64,000 nucleotides of DNA from Oscillatoria sp. SIO1A7 (GTDB lineage: Bacteria; Cyanobacteriota; Cyanobacteriia; Cyanobacteriales; Laspinemataceae). Where the stretch lies: assembly GCA_010672965.1 (NCBI GenBank), contig JAAHFN010000007.1, positions 374,992-438,991 of the forward strand. The letters are read 5' to 3'. This document shows positions 33,195-42,254 of this stretch, in pieces. A program made the translations under genes and the position numbers. A model generated the notes under the pieces. That model ran no database searches and was not told where the DNA came from. It saw only the letters and a program-made list of their open reading frames with translations. Numbering within the stretch: position 1 is the first letter of the stretch; the number at the start of each line of letters is the position of its first letter.

Positions 33195-33286
33195 ATAGGA
33201 CTTACGCAAAATACCCAAATATAGTGTTTTGTAGGGGCAATCCCCCCGCTATCGCCCTGTCCATAGAGTTAATGCGTAAGTCCTAT
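33195..33286. mobile_element. MITE-like element, family C (92 bp)
   Basis: Perfect 14-bp terminal inverted repeats ATAGGACTTACGCA / TGCGTAAGTCCTAT. The interior has GTAGGGGCAATCCCCCCGC. CCCCTGCC-type repeats follow at 33300-33385. The rest of the gap to the ATP-grasp gene holds nothing certain. Confidence 0.75.
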
Positions 33287-33597
33287 ATAAAAAAACTCTT
33301 GCCCCCGGTCCCCATGTTCCCATGTCCCCTGCCCCCTGCCCCGAAAGCCCCCCTGCCCCCTGCCCCCTGCCCCCTGCTTCCTACTGCCCTGCCTCTTCAC
33401 AAGTCCCTTCTTAAAAAAAATATAAGGAATGGGGACACAACTGGTATTCCTCGTTACAGTTATGGAATCGTGGCAGCGGATATACCTAGCGATTAGCGGT
33501 GCAGTCCGGCGAGATACAAGCCTCCTATGCTGCTGCGATCGCCGCACTGCCTCGCGAGAATCGCCCGGAAAGTTGAAAAAGCAAAACAGCAGATAGC

Positions 33598-35031
33598 GTG
33601 AAATTCGATACTTACGACCCAGGGGAATTCTACGACGAACTCTTCAGCGCCAAGGGTGCATCCCGCCCAGAGGCAGCCCTGCTGATAGAGCAAATTAATT
33701 CTCTGGACCCAGGAGAGCTAGAGCGGCGACAGCAGGTAGCCCAAAATGCCCTCTTGAAGTTGGGAGCAACCTTTAGCGTATATAGCGATAGTCAAGGAAC
33801 CGAACGGATTATTCCTTTTGATATCGTCCCTAGAATAGTCTCCGCCGAAGAGTGGGAATGGCTAGAAAAAGGGCTAAAACAGCGCATCTATGCTCTGAAT
33901 CTATTTATCGCCGATATTTACGGCGATCGCAAAATTATCAAAGATGGCGTTATCCCGCCAGACTTGCTGAAGTCCGCCAAGGGCTTTTTAGAACCATGTC
34001 TGGGACTCAAGCCACCAGCAGGAGTATGGTGTCACATCACCGGAACCGATTTAGTCCGCGACAAAGATGGTCGTTGGTACGTTCTCGAAGATAATCTCCG
34101 CTGTCCCTCCGGCATCTCCTATGTTTTAGAAAACCGGCGGGTAATGAAGTCTTCTTTCCCAGAACTATTTGGGAAAATGAGCATTAAACCAGTGGACGAC
34201 TACCCCAGCCATCTCCTAGAAACTCTCCTAAACCTCGCACCGCCTAATTTACCAGACCCAACTGTAGTCGTCTTGACCCCGGGGATTTATAACTCGGCCT
34301 ACTTCGAGCATTCTTTTCTAGCCCAACAGATGGGAGTGCAATTGGTAGAAGGTCGCGACTTGGTAGTGGTCGATGGTTACTTGCAAATGCGCACCACCAA
34401 AGGATTGCAAAGAGTGGATGTAGTTTATAGGCGCATCGACGATGACTTTATGGATCCGTTGGCTTTCCGCCCGGACTCCATGTTGGGAGTTCCTGGATTT
34501 ATGGAAGTCTATAAATCTGGTAGAGTTGCGATCGCCAATGCTCTGGGAACCGGAGTCGCCGACGATAAGGTTATCTACGCCTACGTTCCCCAGATAATTC
34601 GCTACTATCTCGGCGAAGACCAAATCTTACCCAATGTCCCCACTTATTTATGTTGGGACGAAAAACAGCGCGATTATGTGCTGGGCAATCTGGATAAATT
34701 AGTAGTAAAATCAGCTAATGAATCCGGCGGCTACGGGATGTTAGTCGGCACCCACTCAACTAGCGAAGAAAGAGCAGAATTTGCCGAACGAATTCAAGCC
34801 AGTCCGCGCAACTATATCGCCCAGCCTACCCTGTGCCTATCGAGGGTTCCTACTATCTTGGAAAATGAGTTTGAGGGCTGCCATGTCGATTTGCGGCCTT
34901 ATGTCCTCTATGGCGAGGATATCTACGTCCATCCCGGGGGCTTGACCCGCGTGGCGCTGAAACGAGGATCTTTAGTAGTTAACTCTTCCCAAGGGGGCGG
35001 GAGTAAAGATACCTGGGTAGTAGCCGGGTAG
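33598..35031 (+). CDS. Circularly permuted ATP-grasp protein (type 2)
   Basis: A 477-residue member of the circularly permuted ATP-grasp family, predicted peptide or amide ligases that sit beside alpha-E proteins and Anbu peptidases. Typical blocks are [65 protein letters not shown] and the C-terminal [29 protein letters not shown] region, each seen here in order. The GTG at 33598 starts the conserved part. The alpha-E gene follows after 111 bp. Confidence 0.9.
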   Translation: MKFDTYDPGEFYDELFSAKGASRPEAALLIEQINSLDPGELERRQQVAQNALLKLGATFSVYSDSQGTERIIPFDIVPRIVSAEEWEWLEKGLKQRIYALNLFIADIYGDRKIIKDGVIPPDLLKSAKGFLEPCLGLKPPAGVWCHITGTDLVRDKDGRWYVLEDNLRCPSGISYVLENRRVMKSSFPELFGKMSIKPVDDYPSHLLETLLNLAPPNLPDPTVVVLTPGIYNSAYFEHSFLAQQMGVQLVEGRDLVVVDGYLQMRTTKGLQRVDVVYRRIDDDFMDPLAFRPDSMLGVPGFMEVYKSGRVAIANALGTGVADDKVIYAYVPQIIRYYLGEDQILPNVPTYLCWDEKQRDYVLGNLDKLVVKSANESGGYGMLVGTHSTSEERAEFAERIQASPRNYIAQPTLCLSRVPTILENEFEGCHVDLRPYVLYGEDIYVHPGGLTRVALKRGSLVVNSSQGGGSKDTWVVAG

Positions 35032-35142
35032 CAAGCGTGAGTTTGTTTTATTCCTCTGATGGGTTATATTTTAAAGTATCCATACAAAAAACGCTCGATA
35101 CAATAAACGCTCGATACAATAAACGCAATAAGTAAAAAATAA

Positions 35143-36153
35143 ATGCTAAGTCGCGTTGCCGATTCAATTTACTGGCTAAACCGCTATGTCGAACGAGCGG
35201 AAAATGTTGCCCGATTTGTGGAAACAAATATTAATCTAATTCTCGACTCCCCTAGCGGATTACAGCAGCAGTGGGAACCATTGGTTTTAACCACTGGCGA
35301 TGGGCCGATATTTGAGGAACGCTATGGAGAAGCAACAGCGGATTGCGTGATTAAGTTTCTCAGCTTCGATCGCGAATATCCCAATTCTATTCTATCCTGC
35401 TTGTGTTCTGCTAGGGAAAATGCGCGCTCTGTCCGAGAAATAATTTCCTCGGAAATGTGGGAGCAAATCAATGCTTTTTATATGATGGTAAAAGAAGCAA
35501 CCGAAAGACAGTCTCTGTCGCAAATGCACGAATTTTTCACGGAAGTGAAAATGGCTTCCCATCTTTTTGCTGGAGTGATGGATGCTACGATGAGCCACAA
35601 TGAAGGCTGGCATTTCGGTCAAATTGGCAGGTTGCTAGAGCGAGCAGACAAAACAAGTCGCATTCTGGATGTGAAGTATTATATTTTGCTACCTTCGGTG
35701 GAGGATGTGGGGACTACCCTGGATGAATTGCAATGGATAGCCCTGCTGAAGTCTGCGAGTGCTTACGAGATGTATCGCAAGCGGAGCCAACATAGAATTA
35801 CTCCAGAAGGAGTGGCAGATTTTTTGATTCTAGATAGAGAGTTTTCTCGTTCGATTCAGTTTTGTCTGCTAGAGGCAGAGCGATCGCTCCATCAAATTAC
35901 CGGCACCCCGCCAGGAACTTGGCAAAATCCCGTGGAGCGCGCTTTAGGCCGCTTGCGATCGGAGTTAGGCTATCTAACCATCGAAGAAATTATGCAAAAG
36001 GGCTTGCATGAATTTCTCAATGACCTGCAAGAACAGATCAATGGTGTTGGTAATAATATTTTTGAAAACTTCTTTGCACTAAAACCTATTCAAGAGCCAT
36101 ACTCATTTATGACCCAGACATTAGGAACGAGCGTTCAAACTTCAGCAATTTAA
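35143..36153 (+). CDS. Alpha-E domain protein
   Basis: An all-helical 336-residue protein of the alpha-E family, the constant partner of circularly permuted ATP-grasp enzymes. MLSRVADSIYWLNRYVERAENVARF is the family's opening block, and GQIGRLLERADKTSRILDVKYY with the later LDREFSRSIQFCL and LGRLRSEL stretches are also typical. It probably works with the upstream ligase in making or tagging a peptide; the product is unknown. The two genes are likely co-transcribed. Confidence 0.9.
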   Translation: MLSRVADSIYWLNRYVERAENVARFVETNINLILDSPSGLQQQWEPLVLTTGDGPIFEERYGEATADCVIKFLSFDREYPNSILSCLCSARENARSVREIISSEMWEQINAFYMMVKEATERQSLSQMHEFFTEVKMASHLFAGVMDATMSHNEGWHFGQIGRLLERADKTSRILDVKYYILLPSVEDVGTTLDELQWIALLKSASAYEMYRKRSQHRITPEGVADFLILDREFSRSIQFCLLEAERSLHQITGTPPGTWQNPVERALGRLRSELGYLTIEEIMQKGLHEFLNDLQEQINGVGNNIFENFFALKPIQEPYSFMTQTLGTSVQTSAI

Positions 36154-36267
36154 TATAAAATAGGTTATTTGTAGGGGCGGTGCCCCCGTGCCCGCCCCGT
36201 GCCCGCTAAAAGCTGACTGCCGATCTCTGACCGCTGACCGCTGATAGCTTACTGCTAAAAGCTAATA

Positions 36268-37035
36268 TTAATCTATAAAAATATCCTCTTGAGCTTCTTC
36301 CTGGTAATACTCCCACTCAATATCGGGCATGCGATTGAAGGCTTGCTTTACGGAAACTTCCCACAATTTGCGAATCTTGGCCAGATAGGGGTCTCCCAGC
36401 CGCAGGCGCAATTGATGGCGAAGCATAAAAGAATCTTTCTCGTACATTACCAAATCAATCGGCGGTCCTACTGAAATGTTAGACTTCATAGTTGAGTCTA
36501 TAGAAAGCAGGGCGCATTTTGCCGCAGCCTCCAAGGAAGTATCGAAAGTTAGGGTACGGTCTAAAATTGGCTTTCCGTATTTGGTTTCCCCAATTTGCAA
36601 GAAAGTTGTATCCTGGGAAGCTTGAATGCAATTACCTTGGTTGTAAATAAGATAAAGTCCCGGTTGTTCCCCTTTAATTTGGCCTCCTAAAAGAATAGAG
36701 CATTGAAAATCAATAGAATCCCGCTCTAACCACTTGCGATCCTCTTCCTGAATCTGCCGTATTTTACTGCCGATATAGCGAGCAACTTCATAGAGAGTGG
36801 GAAGCTGGTGGAGATTGAGATCCTCTTTATTTTTAATCTCTTTTTCCAGCCAGGTAGTAACGGCTTGGGTCATAGATAGATTGCCTGAAGAACACAGCAG
36901 CAATACCCTATCTCCCGGCAAGGAAAAGTCAAACAGTTTTTGGTAGGTAGAAATATAGTCAACTCCTGCATTGGTGCGAGAGTCTGAGGCCAAAACTAAA
37001 CCGGAACGGGTGATAATCCCAAGACAATACGTCAT
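36268..37035 (-). CDS. Anbu-type proteasome-like peptidase
   Basis: A 255-residue Ntn-hydrolase of the Anbu (ancestral beta subunit) group. After Met removal Thr2 becomes the N-terminal nucleophile; D18 (in LASDSR) and K33 (in STYQK) fit the catalytic Asp17/Lys33 positions. GDRVLLLCSSGNLSMTQAVT and QCSILLGGQIKG are family blocks. It is convergent with the ATP-grasp/alpha-E pair 114 bp away, the association known for Anbu. The transglutaminase-like gene that often completes the group is not present here. Confidence 0.88.
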   Translation of the reverse strand: MTYCLGIITRSGLVLASDSRTNAGVDYISTYQKLFDFSLPGDRVLLLCSSGNLSMTQAVTTWLEKEIKNKEDLNLHQLPTLYEVARYIGSKIRQIQEEDRKWLERDSIDFQCSILLGGQIKGEQPGLYLIYNQGNCIQASQDTTFLQIGETKYGKPILDRTLTFDTSLEAAAKCALLSIDSTMKSNISVGPPIDLVMYEKDSFMLRHQLRLRLGDPYLAKIRKLWEVSVKQAFNRMPDIEWEYYQEEAQEDIFID

Positions 37036-37256
37036 AAAAGCGAGATCGCATCCAAACTATTAAAAAGATCGTGAGGCAAGGACTTCCCCCTTTGCTGGCC
37101 AGGGGTTTTGCCATGCCAATGCAAGCATACATTCTTTTATATATAATTTGTCAATCGTATTACCTATCCTTACCGGATTTGGTCTGAGTTGCAAAACATA
37201 AAAATACATACGGATTGGAGCTGTGCGATCGCGCTCCTATTGCTTAAAGATTCAGA

Positions 37257-37285
37257 TTGGACCTCGTTCCAAGATTGCCTATACC
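37257..37285 (+). promoter_or_regulatory. Sigma-70-type promoter for the candidate small RNA
   Basis: TTGGAC (37257-37262) and TATACC (37280-37285) are 17 bp apart, a standard -35/-10 pair. Transcription would begin near 37292, just before the conserved hairpin. Confidence 0.5.
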
Positions 37286-37291
37286 TGATAA

Positions 37292-37419
37292 GGGCCAACT
37301 GATTGAGGGGAAACAACCCCTAGCGGAAAACTTATATAGCATCGATAATAGATAAGAGTGAAAGTGTTTTAGATTTTTTCACCCTTATCCCTCCTTGCAT
37401 CCCGTGGAGGGATTTTTTT
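37292..37419 (+). ncRNA. Candidate Yfr2-family small RNA
   Basis: The intergenic stretch between the Anbu gene and the pentapeptide gene carries TGAGGGGAAACAACCCCT, a short hairpin exposing GGAAACA, with a second GGAAAAC copy just after. Loop-exposed GGAAAC motifs are the mark of the cyanobacterial Yfr2 (Cyano-1) RNAs. The region ends in a strong rho-independent terminator, ATCCCTCC (37387-37394) with GGAGGGAT (37406-37413) and seven T residues, and starts after a good promoter. No plus-strand gene explains that terminator. Family membership is from memory of the motif; the 128-nt length is an estimate. Confidence 0.55.
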
Positions 37420-37478
37420 CGTCCTCAATTCTTTTTACTCCCAACCCTTCACCTCTACCGAACAGTCCCTATTACTTG

Positions 37479-37569
37479 AGGACTTATGCAAAGACTCTGT
37501 ATGTAGGGTGCCGCACCGCGTACCAAGCGCTAAATATACTTTGAAATCTGGAAAGAAAGCGTAAGTCCT
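37479..37569. mobile_element. MITE-like element, family C (91 bp)
   Basis: Ends AGGACTTATGCA and GCGTAAGTCCT; core TAGGGTGCCGCACCGCGTACC. It lies five bases behind the stop codon of the pentapeptide gene. Confidence 0.7.
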
Positions 37570-37573
37570 ATAC

Positions 37574-39112
37574 TTAATCATGTTGTTTGCCATCGGGCAT
37601 AATCGCTCCGGCGAGCTTAGCCTGTTTGTCCCCTTCCCCCAGATATGCACCATTAAGATTAGCGCCGTTGAGGTTAGCGCGGCTTAAATTGGCCCCTTCT
37701 AAATTTGCCCCATTAAAATCAGCGGCGGTCAAATTGGCTCCACTCAACTGCGCCAAGGATAGGTCTGTGGAACAGAGATTGGCACCTTCGAGGTTGGCAC
37801 CAGCAAGATTGAGGGCGGCAAAATTCACTCCACTGAGATTTAATCCTGCTAGATTGGCTCCCCGCAAGTTGACATTGCGAAGGAAAGCAGTTCTCAAATT
37901 CACTTGGTTGAGATAAGCTCCTTCTAGATTGGCCGCTTCCAGATTAACTCGATCCAAATTAGCTCCAGTTAAATTGGCCATTCTTAAGTCTGCCCCGCTT
38001 AAGTCAGCTCCACTTAAATCAGTGCCGCTCAGATTGGCTCCAGCAAGAGCGGCTCCAGATAAATCTGCTTCAGTGAGACTGACCCCCATAAGATTCGCTC
38101 TAGTAAAGTCTAATTGTGGAGCGAGTTCGGAAATATTATTTCTTACCAGATTAACCCCAGTAAAATTACCCAATCCTTGTTGATATTGCCCGATCGCCTC
38201 TCCACCCTGCAACAGTAAAGGTTGATTTTCTGCTGGACTTTCAGAAATAGCTTTCTCGCTTCCTAAGTTTGTCGAGAGATCCTCTGCTATATCCGAGAGG
38301 CTTTCTAGATATGACTCCCCAGAAGTTGCTAGCGAATATTCCGAAGACAATGTTTCTTGCCGATCTGTCTGTTCGGTCTGTTCGGAAACTGGTTCGGTAA
38401 CTCGTTTGCCAGGTTCGACAACTGGTTTGGCAACTGGTTTGGCAACTGGTTCGGTAATCTGTTCGGCAGTCTGTTCTGGATTATCCTCAGCAATATTTTC
38501 GGTCTGCTGCGAGGCAAGATTTTGGATTTGCTGTTTGATGTCGAGGAGCCAGTTAGCTAATTCCAGGCGCAGATTGACTACTTCCGCCAATGCTTCGGGG
38601 GGGAGCGATCGCTCGTCTATCTGTCGCATCACCTCCCCTAGAGCCTGATACAAACTTTCCAATTGTCTTAGACAAAGCGATTGGTTGTTAACTTCATATC
38701 TAAGGGCATCGAGCTGCTCTTTCAATGGCGCTACCGATCGATCCAAAGCGCTCAGGTGACCTTGCAGCTTCTCCATTGCTAGGACGAGACCCTCCATATA
38801 TTGCTGGGTTTGGTTATTTTCGGCATTCTCATTTAGCCTCGCAATTCCCGCTGTCAAATTCTCGAATTGATTGGCGATCGCACTTTGGATTTCTCCAAGA
38901 CGACTATCAATACCAGCAATAGCGCTAACAATCCGTTCTTGATTCAGCTCGTGCAACCGTTGCCGGTTAATCAAGTTGAGCCAGACAGAGAGAAACAGCA
39001 GCACTCCAGCATAGACGAGCTGACTAAATGCTAGGGCGGCGACGGTGCCAGCTACTGCCCCAGCAAGGGATATATATTCGACAATTTTGAGCCAATCGCG
39101 ATTTTTTTTCAT
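37574..39112 (-). CDS. Membrane-anchored pentapeptide-repeat protein
   Basis: A 512-residue protein. Starting at ATG 39112 (AGAGG five bases upstream) it has two close hydrophobic segments at about 10-50 (ISLAGAVAGTVAALAFSQL and YAGVLLFLSVWL), then a long helical, probably coiled-coil stretch to about 210 and an acidic/Pro-Val linker with EPVAKPV repeats. About 30 pentapeptide repeats of the A(N/D)LxxA type fill the last 170 residues. An ATG 19 codons upstream is possible. The layout (membrane, coil, beta-helix) resembles the first half of the fusion at 24016. The function is unknown. Confidence 0.8.
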   Translation of the reverse strand: MKKNRDWLKIVEYISLAGAVAGTVAALAFSQLVYAGVLLFLSVWLNLINRQRLHELNQERIVSAIAGIDSRLGEIQSAIANQFENLTAGIARLNENAENNQTQQYMEGLVLAMEKLQGHLSALDRSVAPLKEQLDALRYEVNNQSLCLRQLESLYQALGEVMRQIDERSLPPEALAEVVNLRLELANWLLDIKQQIQNLASQQTENIAEDNPEQTAEQITEPVAKPVAKPVVEPGKRVTEPVSEQTEQTDRQETLSSEYSLATSGESYLESLSDIAEDLSTNLGSEKAISESPAENQPLLLQGGEAIGQYQQGLGNFTGVNLVRNNISELAPQLDFTRANLMGVSLTEADLSGAALAGANLSGTDLSGADLSGADLRMANLTGANLDRVNLEAANLEGAYLNQVNLRTAFLRNVNLRGANLAGLNLSGVNFAALNLAGANLEGANLCSTDLSLAQLSGANLTAADFNGANLEGANLSRANLNGANLNGAYLGEGDKQAKLAGAIMPDGKQHD

Positions 39113-39252
39113 GGGGGCCTCTAGTCCTTGCTTGGACTTTTTAAGCGATCGTATCGCACTCTCGGCCAAAAGAAATTAGGGTGTAGGGTGTAGGGTGTAG
39201 GGTGTGGGCGGGAGAAAGGGGAGGGACAAGGCAGACTTGGCAGACAAGACCA

Positions 39253-39284
39253 AGAAACCGGGTTTTTTAAAAAACCCGGTTTCT
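39253..39284. repeat. 32-bp perfect palindrome (GAAACCCGG family)
   Basis: AGAAACCGGGTTTTTT followed directly by its complement. It is flanked by CCCTACA-type heptamers at 39178-39207 and 39295-39327. It lies between the pentapeptide gene and the coiled-coil gene and may insulate the two transcripts. Confidence 0.8.
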
Positions 39285-39335
39285 AAAAGTTTTCCCCTAC
39301 ACCCTACACCCTATGCCCTACACCCTTCTCGATTA

Positions 39336-40448
39336 TTATTTCCCCTTCTGTACGTTCTTGGCTTGTTCTGTCGCGATATCTTTCATAGCATTAAAAGCTT
39401 TCTCATTGGAAGCACCTTCGATCGCCTTGACAGCCAGATCTTGAACCTGTTTCAGAGCAGAGTCTAGTTGTTTCGACAAACTTTGGATTCGATCTTCCTG
39501 GGTTTGAATCGTTTCGTCGAGGGATTGGATGCGGAGTTCGTAGTTACGCTTTTGTCCCTCTAATTCTTTAGCACGCAAATCGCCCTTGACTTTCGCTTGA
39601 TAATTGCCGATATTGCGGCCATTATCCTTGCCATTCTTAGTATTATTTTCCAGCTCTTGCGGGAAAGCTTCTACCTTGGCTTTTGCTTGCGCATATTCTT
39701 GTTCTCGGTCTGCGATCGCCTTTTCTCGTTCCTCCCACTCCTTCTCCTGTTCTTGGCGAGTTTCCTCTAGCTCCTTATAAAGATTGCTCTTGTTTTGCTC
39801 GTACTGCTCAGTATCCAAGTTACGCTCTAGTTCCAAGCTATAGCTATATTCTTCCCCATCGCGATCGCTCGTCTTGTTACTGGTCTCGTTCCGCTCCTTA
39901 ATTTCGCGATCGTGATTCTCTCGTTCCTTCTGCCAACTCTTCTTTAGCTCCTGGATTTCCTGCTCCAAAACCTCTTGACGCCGCTCGGTTTCTTCCTGGA
40001 AAGACTTGGCACTTTCTTCGTAAGACTCAATCAGCGTATCCAAAGTCTCTTCTGCAACCTCAATCTCGTGCAGCTCTTGCAGTTCCTCGATTTCCTTAGT
40101 CACGGACTCCTGCAGTTCCTTCAGAGAAGTAGCCTCTGCAGTCAGTTGTTCCGACAAATCGCTCGCCGCCGTACCAAAGCCCATTTGTAGTTGAGCTAAA
40201 CTATCTATCGTCCGAGCAATTTTGCGTTGAGCTGTTGGGGTTGCATTCATAGTTTCCTTTTCCTTCGCTACAGGCTGTTTTTCTTGGGCGGGTTTTTGCT
40301 TCGGTGGGGAGGGAGGTACTGCTTCTTGTCCCTTGCTAAGCTGCTTGACTTGTGACTCCAGAGCCTTTTTTTCCTTCTCTAATTCTTTAAAAGCCTCTAC
40401 AATTTCGGCCTTGGTACTTTTAGAAGTAATTTTTTTTGCTGCTGCCAT
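39336..40448 (-). CDS. Coiled-coil protein, unknown family (paralogue 1)
   Basis: A 370-residue, highly charged protein from the ATG at 40448 (GAGGAG eight bases upstream). The N-terminal 35 residues (TKAEIVEAFKELEKEKKALE) and a Pro/Lys-rich linker precede a block TIDSLAQLQMGFGTAASDLSEQLTAEATSLKELQ and then nearly continuous Glu/Lys/Arg/Gln coiled coil. The C-terminus QLDSALKQVQDLAVKAIEGAS closely matches the neighbour at 40661. It has no enzyme motif, signal peptide or membrane helix. It could be a filament or scaffold protein. Last gene of the row divergent from the XRE regulator. The upstream part of the open frame is only hairpin repeat. Confidence 0.78.
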   Translation of the reverse strand: MAAAKKITSKSTKAEIVEAFKELEKEKKALESQVKQLSKGQEAVPPSPPKQKPAQEKQPVAKEKETMNATPTAQRKIARTIDSLAQLQMGFGTAASDLSEQLTAEATSLKELQESVTKEIEELQELHEIEVAEETLDTLIESYEESAKSFQEETERRQEVLEQEIQELKKSWQKERENHDREIKERNETSNKTSDRDGEEYSYSLELERNLDTEQYEQNKSNLYKELEETRQEQEKEWEEREKAIADREQEYAQAKAKVEAFPQELENNTKNGKDNGRNIGNYQAKVKGDLRAKELEGQKRNYELRIQSLDETIQTQEDRIQSLSKQLDSALKQVQDLAVKAIEGASNEKAFNAMKDIATEQAKNVQKGK

Positions 40449-40480
40449 CGATTCGCTCCTCGCTGACTGTAAATTTTCTG

Positions 40481-40650
40481 AGAAACCCGGTTTTTTGGAA
40501 AAACCGGGTTTCTGGCTCCGGTTGGTATATGAGAAACTTAGAAACCCGGTTTTTTGGAAAAACCGGGTTTCTGGCTCCGGTTGGTATATGAGAAACTTAG
40601 AAACCCGGTTTTTTGGAAAAACCGGGTTTCTGGCTCCGGTTGGGTTTCTG
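40481..40650. repeat. 59-bp tandem repeat carrying GAAACCCGG hairpins
   Basis: Three copies start at 40482, 40541 and 40600, each with AGAAACCCGGTTTTTT-GG and its complement, then CTGGCTCCGGTTGGTATATG. The array fills the gap between the two coiled-coil genes. Confidence 0.9.
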
Positions 40651-40660
40651 GCTCCGGTTA

Positions 40661-41656
40661 TTAGTTGCTGGCACGACCGTTGCCAGAACTTTGAAATGCC
40701 CTCATCGCTAAATCTTGTGCTTGCCTCATAGCCTCTTGGAGCTGAGCATTCAATCCGGCTATCTGTTGGTTTTGTCGTTCTATCTTTGACTCCAGAGCTT
40801 GAACTTGCAAATCGTAACCCTGTTGGGTCGATTCCCACTCTTTTTCCAACAAATCTGATTTTACTTTAGCTTCCCGTTCCGCTTCTTTAATTGCTTCGTC
40901 CTTAGCCTTCATATAGGCTTGTTTTATTTCGTCCTCGAAGCCAGCGATTTTTTGCTGGTACTGTTCCAGCTCTGCTTGGCGATCGCTTAGGAATTTTTCC
41001 CGAACTGCCCAATCCTTTTCCTTTTCCTTTTTCAGCTCTTGCAGTTCTCGCTCTTGTTGTCGCTTCGCTTCTTCATACTCATCCGTTTCCACCTGGCGCA
41101 GGCGTTGGAGTTCATAATCGTAGTCCGCAGATTCCCCTTGGCGTTCTTTCGCGAGCAATGCACTTGCCTCTTGGGCTGCTTCCTCAAAGTCCCGATCCTC
41201 TTTTTGCCAAATCTTGCGGTTTTGGGCTATTTCCTTTTCTATCGCCTCTCGCTGGCCAGAAGCATTATTTTCTAGAGATTGTAGCTTTTCTTGGTGTTCT
41301 TGAGTTAAAATATCTAGGGCGTCGGCCACTAGGCGAATTTGCCGCAATTCTTGCAAGCTATCACCTTCAATTGCGATCGCCCGCTTCAGCTCGTCTAGTT
41401 TAGAAGATTCTGTAGCCAACCTTTCCGACAAGCTATTGATAATACTGCCAAAATCCAACTGCAGGTCTGCCATACCCTTGACGATACTATCTATCGTATA
41501 GGTAGAAGCCACCTCTACTAGCTGTTTATTCTTAGCCTTCTCTGCTTCCTCCTCCTTAGTCGCTACCTTAGAGTCGCTCTTTTTCTTCTCCGCAAGAAGT
41601 TTGGCAAAAGCCGCCATAATTTGCTCTTTATTGTCTTTTGGCACCGCTTGGCTCAT
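40661..41656 (-). CDS. Coiled-coil protein, unknown family (paralogue 2)
   Basis: A 331-residue relative of the protein at 39336: the N-terminal KEQIMAAFAKLLAEKKKSDS corresponds to its TKAEIVEAF... stretch. TIDSIVKGMADLQLDFGSII and LSERLATESSKLDELKRAI match the same block, and QLQEAMRQAQDLAMRAFQSS matches its end. The remainder is long Glu/Lys/Gln coiled coil. ATG 41656 follows AAGGAGACAACC. The two genes probably arose by duplication and may form a hetero-oligomer. No known function. Confidence 0.8.
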   Translation of the reverse strand: MSQAVPKDNKEQIMAAFAKLLAEKKKSDSKVATKEEEAEKAKNKQLVEVASTYTIDSIVKGMADLQLDFGSIINSLSERLATESSKLDELKRAIAIEGDSLQELRQIRLVADALDILTQEHQEKLQSLENNASGQREAIEKEIAQNRKIWQKEDRDFEEAAQEASALLAKERQGESADYDYELQRLRQVETDEYEEAKRQQERELQELKKEKEKDWAVREKFLSDRQAELEQYQQKIAGFEDEIKQAYMKAKDEAIKEAEREAKVKSDLLEKEWESTQQGYDLQVQALESKIERQNQQIAGLNAQLQEAMRQAQDLAMRAFQSSGNGRASN

Positions 41657-41722
41657 GGTTGTCTCCTTTATTTATTATTTAATTTATTTTAGGAGCGAGC
41701 TTTTGCCCGCCCCCACCTCTCC

Positions 41723-42034
41723 CTAGAAGGATCGGCAATTGCTATCGGCGAGAACTTGAAGAATACGGGCGCAGCGATCGCATCGATTTCCCTGCCAGCA
41801 ATAGCATTCATCCACCATCCCAATCAGCAGGTCTCTCATCTGCTGGTTTTGTTCCAACAGTGCTTGATAGTTCCGTTCTACAGAAGCCACAACTACCCCC
41901 AGATGGCGAAAGTCTGCACCCATAATTTCTAAATCGTTCAAGCTGTCCGTGCGAATTTCCGCGATCGCAGCGAGATTCCCCCTCAAGCGCTTTTCCCAAA
42001 CTGCCTCGGGGCAGCATTTGGCGAGTTTATTCAT
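41723..42034 (-). CDS. Small Cys-rich hypothetical protein
   Basis: A 103-residue protein (MNKLAKCCPEAVWEKRLRGN) with a helical middle and a cysteine cluster near the C-terminus (CYCWQGNRCDRCARIL...SNC). The spacing CxC-x5-CxxC suggests metal binding. The frame runs further upstream only through heptanucleotide repeats, so ATG 42034 is taken. It lies 66 bp upstream of the coiled-coil gene at 40661 in the same direction, probably in one transcript. No family recognised. Confidence 0.65.
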   Translation of the reverse strand: MNKLAKCCPEAVWEKRLRGNLAAIAEIRTDSLNDLEIMGADFRHLGVVVASVERNYQALLEQNQQMRDLLIGMVDECYCWQGNRCDRCARILQVLADSNCRSF

Positions 42035-42049
42035 TTTAGCTTCTTTTTT

Positions 42050-42253
42050 AGTTAGGGTGTAGGGTGTGGGGTGTAGGGTGTGGGGTTTAAGGGAAAGTGA
42101 ATAGTGAATAGTGAATAGTGCCATCCACGCCATCCACCTGTCTTCACTTATTATTCCCTACACCCCACACCCCACACCCTACACCCTAAAATCAATCCAC
42201 CCGTCTTCACTTATGATTTCCTACACCCCACACCCCACACCCCACACCCTAAA
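42050..42253. repeat. Heptanucleotide arrays (GGTGTAG / CCCCACA)
   Basis: GGGTGTAGG-type units at 42053-42085, three GTGAATA units near 42100-42118, and CCCTACA/CCCCACA units at 42160-42195 and 42224-42253, with AAATCA(A/C)TCCACC...CTTCACTTAT blocks repeated twice. The opposite orientations at the two ends allow a long-range hairpin. They separate two genes of the unknown operon. Confidence 0.85.
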
Positions 42254-42254
42254 A

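Noticed and set aside
33041-33547. 151- and 92-residue frames
   Set aside because: They run through MITE families A, B and C and CCCCTGCC repeats; no protein family and no start signal.
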